NCBI RefSeq assembly: GCF_029675105.1
Contig: NZ_JAQQFV010000001.1
Location: 1-64,000 of the forward strand
DNA length: 64,000 nucleotides
Source of the DNA: Nocardia anocheti
Lineage (GTDB): Bacteria > Actinomycetota > Actinomycetes > Mycobacteriales > Mycobacteriaceae
Reading direction: 5' to 3'
Numbering within the stretch: position 1 is the first letter of the stretch; each line of letters opens with the position of its first letter. Shown here piece after piece: positions 60,312 through 64,000 of the stretch. A program made the position numbers and the translations under genes. The notes under the pieces were generated by a model. It searched no databases. It was given only the letters and a program-made list of their open reading frames with translations, and was not told where the DNA came from.

Positions 60312-60400
60312 TGCCACCTGGACCGATGATCGCCACGCTCCGGTGGCGGCTGCGTCCCAGCGGACGCCGCCGTGACGGCGTGGTGATCAGCTGTCCAGCA

Positions 60401-60565
60401 CTATCGGGATGCGCGCAGGGCCTGGATTTCGGTGAGGTCGTAGCGGGCCCGGTGGGGCGTGCCGTAGCGGGTGAGTTTGCCGCGCCGGGCCCACTGGCGG
60501 ATGGTGGCCGGGGCGACACCAGCCGCGAGCGCGGCCAGGTCGGTGGGGACGAGCGCGCGCGTCAT
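60401..60565 (-). CDS. Small helix-turn-helix (MerR/excisionase-like) protein
   Basis: A 54-residue protein: LAALAAGVAPATIRQWARRG followed by KLTRYG and RYDLTEIQAL, a single winged HTH of the kind found in excisionases and small DNA-binding proteins. ATG at 60563-60565 overlaps the stop of the upstream Cys-rich gene (ATGA). Pairs like this occur in many actinobacterial genomes without known function. Confidence 0.75.
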   Translation of the reverse strand: MTRALVPTDLAALAAGVAPATIRQWARRGKLTRYGTPHRARYDLTEIQALRASR

Positions 60566-61179
60566 GCGACCCGCTCCGCGGTGCCGACCTGCGCGTGTCG
60601 CAGACCGAGCCACTCCTGGGGCGGCACGGCATGACCGGCCGTGCAGCGCACGTGTCCGCCGGGTGCGGCGCCGAGCTCGGCGTACACCGCGCACTCGCAG
60701 CCGGGCCGCGCGCATCGGCCCACCTCGATCCGCTCCGGCGCCGGATCGATGGCGGCCGTGGCCCTGACGTGCAGGTCGGCGAACTCCTCGATCGCGTCCG
60801 CCACGGCCGGATGCGCCGCCAGCCACTCCCGGTGCTCGACCAGGAACTCCACCAGGTGGTGCACGGTCCGGCGCGGACGCCTGCTCGGGCGCGCCTCGTC
60901 GACGACCAGGGCGGCCCACGATTCGGCCAAGGCCGCGATCTCGGCGCGCGCGGTCACCAGCGCGTCGGCCAGCGCGATCCCGTGCCGCCTGCCCCCGCGC
61001 CGCCGCGGCAGCGCGCGGGTGCGCTCGCCCTGCAGGAGTTCGCCGCAGCGGTGGTAGTCGCGCGGCAGCTGCCGCAGCGTCTCGGTGAAGGCGGCCAGAC
61101 AGCCGGAACACACCCGGGCTCCCCCGGGCCGGGTGCCACCGCGTCGGCAGGTCGGACTCTCGCACAGTGCCTCGGACAT
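60562..61179 (-). CDS. Cys-rich, putative zinc-binding protein, unknown
   Basis: A 205-residue protein with an N-terminal Cys cluster (CESPTCRRGG, then VCSGCLAAF), a helical Arg-rich middle, and a C-terminal Cys cluster (GRCARPGCECAVY, HVRCTAGH). The Cys spacing suggests two zinc sites. ATG at 61177-61179 with AAGGAG 7 nt upstream sets the start; the longer frame is Arg-rich and non-coding-looking. Coupled to the small HTH gene downstream. No family recognised. Confidence 0.72.
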   Translation of the reverse strand: MSEALCESPTCRRGGTRPGGARVCSGCLAAFTETLRQLPRDYHRCGELLQGERTRALPRRRGGRRHGIALADALVTARAEIAALAESWAALVVDEARPSRRPRRTVHHLVEFLVEHREWLAAHPAVADAIEEFADLHVRATAAIDPAPERIEVGRCARPGCECAVYAELGAAPGGHVRCTAGHAVPPQEWLGLRHAQVGTAERVA

Positions 61180-61321
61180 CTCGACTCTCCTTGGTCCGTT
61201 CTCGGCTGGGCACCCTCCACAGTCACAGGCGCGGGTATCGCGCGGCCACCGTCGCCGTCTCGCGTCCTGATAGCGCCGAAAAAGCCGGTCGGGGTAGGGG
61301 CGGGGCGGGCAGAATGCGGGC

Positions 61322-62497
61322 ATGATCGACTTCACAGTGCCCGAGGACCTCGCCGCTCTGCGCGATCGTGTGCGCGCGTTCGTGGTCGAGCGGATCGTGC
61401 CGTTCGAGCGGGATGCGCGGCTCACCCAGCACGGGCCGACCGATGAGTTACGGGCCGAGCTGGTCGGTTTGGCGCGGTCGGAAGGTCTGCTGACGGTGCA
61501 GGCGCCCGAGGAGTTCGGTGGGCTGGGGTTGAGTCATGTCGGGCAGGCCGTGGTGTACGAGGCGGCGGGGTGGTCGACGCTGGGGCCGGTCGCGATGAAC
61601 TGCGCGGCGCCCGACGAAGGGAACATGTTCCTGCTCGGGAAGGTCGCCGACGCGGAGCAGGCCGAGCGGTATCTGCTGCCGGTGATCCGGGGCGAGCAGC
61701 GGTCGGTGTTCGCGATGACCGAGCCGGACGGGGCGGGTTCGGACCCGGGTCAGCTGCGCACCGAGGCGGTGTTCGACGGCGAGAACTTCGTGCTCAACGG
61801 GCGCAAATGGCTCATCACCGGCGCCGACGGGGCCAAGACCTGGATCATCATGGCCAAGCTGGCCGACAACCCGCACCTGCCCGCGGGCCCCACGCTGTTC
61901 CTGGCCGACGGTGACGCCGAGGGCATCGTCATCGAGCGGATCATGAACACGATGGACCGCAACTACGTCGGCGGGCACGCGGTGGTGCGGTTCGAGAACC
62001 TCACCCTGCCCGCCTCGGCCGTGCTCGGACGTACCGGCCAGGCCCTGCGCTACGCCCAGCTGCGGCTGGCCCCGGCCCGGCTCACCCACTGCATGCGCTG
62101 GCTGGGCGCGGCCGAACGCGCGCAGAGCATCGCGCTGGACTACGCGCGCACCCGCACCGCGTTCGGCAAGCCGATCGGCGAGCACGAGGGCGTGTCGTTC
62201 ATGCTGGCCGACAACGAGGTGGCGCTGCATCAGTGCCGGTTGACGATCTGGCACAGCTGTTGGCTGATGGATCAGGGTCAGCAGGCCAGGCACGAGTCGT
62301 CGATGGCCAAGTCGTACGTGTCCGAGGAACTGTTCAAGGTCACCGACCGGTGTGTGCAGATCCTCGGTGGCATCGGGATCAGCGACGAGACGGTGGTCGA
62401 GATGCTGTTCCGGGACATGCGCGCGTTCCGGCTCTACGACGGGCCGACCGAAGTGCACAAGTACGCGATCGGCAGGCATCTGCTGCGCGAGCGCTAG
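61322..62497 (+). CDS. Acyl-CoA dehydrogenase
   Basis: A 391-residue acyl-CoA dehydrogenase: FAMTEPDGAGSDPGQLRTEA (FAD loop), NGRKWLITGADGAKTWIIMA, QILGGIGISDETVVEMLFRD and YDGPTEVHKYAIGRHLL. The DGPTEVH ending groups it with ACAD10/11- or CaiA-type enzymes rather than short-chain ones. Substrate unknown. It lies 13 bp before a crotonase gene, with which it could form a small beta-oxidation unit. Confidence 0.9.
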   Translation: MIDFTVPEDLAALRDRVRAFVVERIVPFERDARLTQHGPTDELRAELVGLARSEGLLTVQAPEEFGGLGLSHVGQAVVYEAAGWSTLGPVAMNCAAPDEGNMFLLGKVADAEQAERYLLPVIRGEQRSVFAMTEPDGAGSDPGQLRTEAVFDGENFVLNGRKWLITGADGAKTWIIMAKLADNPHLPAGPTLFLADGDAEGIVIERIMNTMDRNYVGGHAVVRFENLTLPASAVLGRTGQALRYAQLRLAPARLTHCMRWLGAAERAQSIALDYARTRTAFGKPIGEHEGVSFMLADNEVALHQCRLTIWHSCWLMDQGQQARHESSMAKSYVSEELFKVTDRCVQILGGIGISDETVVEMLFRDMRAFRLYDGPTEVHKYAIGRHLLRER

Positions 62498-62510
62498 TAC
62501 CATTCGGCCC

Positions 62511-63317
62511 ATGAGTTCGGAACTGCTCGTCGACGTCGCAGGCGGCGTCGCCGTGCTCACGCTCAACCGTCCCGCTCAGCAGAACGCCGTCACCCCCACG
62601 ATGGCCGCCGAGCTGAGCGCCGCGCTGCGCCGCTGCGATTCCGAGGACGCCATCCGCGCCGTCGTCATCACCGGCACCGCCCCCGCCTTCTGCGCCGGAG
62701 CCGACCTGTCGGCGCGGGCCGGTGAGGTGAGCGCGACCCTGGACCCGCCGCCCTGGCAGGTCCGCAAGCCGGTGATCGCGGCGGTGAACGGGCACGCGGT
62801 CGGCATCGGGCTGGCGCTGGCCCTGCAGTGCGACCTGCGCTATTTCGCCCGCGACGCCGTCTACGGGCTGAGCCAGGTGCGCCGGGGCGTGCTCGCCGAC
62901 GGCTACGCGCACTGGACCGTGCCGCGCCTGGCCGGGCTGGCCAATGCCGCCGACATCATGCTCACCGGCCGCACCTTCGACGGTGACGAGGCCAAGTCGA
63001 TGGGCCTGGCCAATGCCAGCCTGCCCGCGGGCGAGGTGCTGCCCACGGCCATGTCGGTGGCCCACGACATCGCCGGTGGACCGGCGCCGCTGCCGGTGGC
63101 GCTGTCCAAGCGGCTGATCTGGGAGAGCCTGGGCATGACCCCGGCCGTGGTCGGCCAGCTCGAGTCCGAGCTGAACGCGCATGTCGCCAAGAGTGTCGAC
63201 GGCGGCGAGGCGATGGCGGCCTTCCGGGAACGGCGTCAGCCGAACTGGACCGGCAGCATCAGCGGCGAATGGCCCGCCTGGGACGCCGAGGGCGAACGCC
63301 GCGGCCTCGAGGACTGA
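62511..63317 (+). CDS. Enoyl-CoA hydratase/isomerase (crotonase) family protein
   Basis: A 268-residue crotonase: VLTLNRPAQQNAVTPTM, the oxyanion-hole segment TAPAFCAGADLSARAGEV and AVNGHAVGIGLALALQCDLR. The position of the first catalytic Glu (PEI in hydratases) reads SQV, and the second region reads AADIMLTGR, so it may not be a standard hydratase. ATG at 62511, 13 bp after the dehydrogenase. Confidence 0.87.
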   Translation: MSSELLVDVAGGVAVLTLNRPAQQNAVTPTMAAELSAALRRCDSEDAIRAVVITGTAPAFCAGADLSARAGEVSATLDPPPWQVRKPVIAAVNGHAVGIGLALALQCDLRYFARDAVYGLSQVRRGVLADGYAHWTVPRLAGLANAADIMLTGRTFDGDEAKSMGLANASLPAGEVLPTAMSVAHDIAGGPAPLPVALSKRLIWESLGMTPAVVGQLESELNAHVAKSVDGGEAMAAFRERRQPNWTGSISGEWPAWDAEGERRGLED

Positions 63318-63596
63318 CTAGAAGTTCCCGTTGCAGGAACCGGCCAGATACAGCAGCGCGAACAGGATCATCAGGATGGTGCCGATGACACCCGCGATGT
63401 ACCCGATCAGCACCTGCGACCGGCCGCTGAGCGCACCGTAGGACGAGTCGATCTGGTTGAGCGCCCGCTTGCCGAGCACCCACGCGACCGGCCCGAAGAT
63501 CCCACAGCAGAACGGGCTGAGCAGCCCGAGCACGAGGATCAGGTTCGCCTGCGGGTGCTCGACCGTCTCGCCGATCGGCTGATAGGGAATGGCCAC
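63318..63596 (-). CDS. Small two-TM membrane protein (DUF4190-like)
   Basis: A 92-residue protein with two hydrophobic helices (ANLILVLGLLSPFCCGIFGPVA region and GYIAGVIGTILMILFALLYL) around a basic loop GKRALNQIDSS. The pattern matches the small DUF4190 membrane proteins common in actinobacteria. Function unknown. Convergent with the crotonase gene with no gap. Confidence 0.8.
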   Translation of the reverse strand: MAIPYQPIGETVEHPQANLILVLGLLSPFCCGIFGPVAWVLGKRALNQIDSSYGALSGRSQVLIGYIAGVIGTILMILFALLYLAGSCNGNF

Positions 63597-63646
63597 GGAT
63601 CGAATTCTACGGCGAGAGAGCGGATTTGCGCGTCATCCGCGCGCAC

Positions 63647-64000
63647 TCAGCCCAGACGGCGCTGTCGGGCGATGTCGGCGAGGACGACACCGGCCGCGAC
63701 CGAGGCGTTGAGCGACTCCACCGGACCGGCCATCGGGATGCTCAGGATCGAGTCGCAGTTCTCGCGCACCAGCCGCGACAGACCCTTGCCCTCGGACCCC
63801 ACGACGACCACCGTCGGCATGCTGCCGTCGAATTCGTCCAGCGGCGTGTCGCCCCCGGCGTCGAGGCCCACGATCTGGAAGCCCTGCGACGCCCAGTCCT
63901 TGAGCGTGCGGGTCAGGTTGGTGGCCCTGGCGACGGGCAGCCGCGCCGCCGCGCCCGCGCTGGTGCGCCACGCCACGGCCGTCACGCTGGCGCTGCGCCG
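63647..64000 (-). CDS. rlmB: TrmH/SpoU-family 23S rRNA 2'-O-methyltransferase (RlmB type), 5' end cut by window
   Basis: The last 118 residues of a SPOUT methyltransferase: [20 protein letters not shown] (motif 2 with the SAM knot), [20 protein letters not shown] (motif 3). The frame is open to the right edge of the window, so the N-terminal substrate-binding domain is missing. The ending [10 protein letters not shown] is typical. Methylates G2251 of 23S rRNA in the RlmB group; the subgroup assignment is from the conserved C-terminal motifs only. Confidence 0.88.
   Translation of the reverse strand, partial: RRSASVTAVAWRTSAGAAARLPVARATNLTRTLKDWASQGFQIVGLDAGGDTPLDEFDGSMPTVVVVGSEGKGLSRLVRENCDSILSIPMAGPVESLNASVAAGVVLADIARQRRLG

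Overview
The window is high-GC DNA with short intergenic gaps, frequent ATGA/GTGA gene overlaps and many GTG starts. It carries a cholesterol side-chain/ring degradation locus with KstR and an ESX (WXG100) cassette. Together these point to a mycolic-acid actinobacterium, most likely Nocardia or a close relative (inference from gene content, not from a marker gene).

Region 1 (1-20.6 kb) is mainly steroid catabolism. hsaF (cut by the window edge), hsaG and hsaE run leftward. kstD and a MaoC-type hydratase run rightward from a shared control region with three KstR-like palindromes. After a housekeeping stretch (PPOX protein, MoxR/DUF58/DUF4129 locus, ZapE-type ATPase, TetR with a 24-bp palindrome, NUDIX, sugar O-acetyltransferase) comes a leftward six-gene operon fadE34-fadE28-fadE29-chsH2-chsH1-ltp2. 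It is divergent from kstR, with a perfect KstR palindrome between them.

Region 2 (20.9-29.4 kb) holds a fused trehalose-6-phosphate phosphatase/GH15 protein, a four-gene ESX-type cassette that looks AT-richer than its surroundings and whose large effector gene is frameshifted, and a znuACB-type zinc ABC transporter with a Zur-like palindrome.

Region 3 (29.5-60.3 kb) is the highlight: a meroterpenoid-type biosynthetic gene cluster that appears to supply its own inputs. A ten-gene leftward operon starts at about 51.2 kb. It encodes a 3-hydroxyanthranilate module (DhbA-like dehydrogenase, PhzD, PhzE), an SDR and a complete mevalonate pathway (HMGR, HMGS, MK, MVD, PMK, type 2 IPP isomerase), and ends at a strong terminator at 40.4 kb. 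A second leftward unit encodes an extra DAHP synthase, a LuxR-family STAND regulator, a polyprenyl diphosphate synthase, a class II (beta-gamma) terpene cyclase with an unusual DLDST motif, a second-copy-type F420-dependent glucose-6-phosphate dehydrogenase, a START/SRPBCC-DDN fusion reductase, a 52-residue Cys-rich peptide, a KAS III enzyme and an MFS exporter. A rightward operon (AMP ligase, UbiA, AMP ligase) ends at a strong terminator. It is followed by a second UbiA, a degenerate SDR, a NarL-type two-component pair and a SARP regulator.

The proposed logic is: shikimate flux (DAHP synthase) gives chorismate, then 3-hydroxyanthranilate; mevalonate gives a polyprenyl diphosphate, which is cyclised by protonation; UbiA enzymes join the halves; F420H2 made by the FGD feeds the SRPBCC-DDN reductase for tailoring; the MFS protein exports the product. 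The product cannot be named from sequence.

Region 4 (60.4-64 kb) is ordinary: a small HTH protein with a Cys-rich partner, an acyl-CoA dehydrogenase, a crotonase, a small membrane protein and the 3' part of an rlmB-type methyltransferase. No tRNA, rRNA, CRISPR array or insertion sequence was seen.
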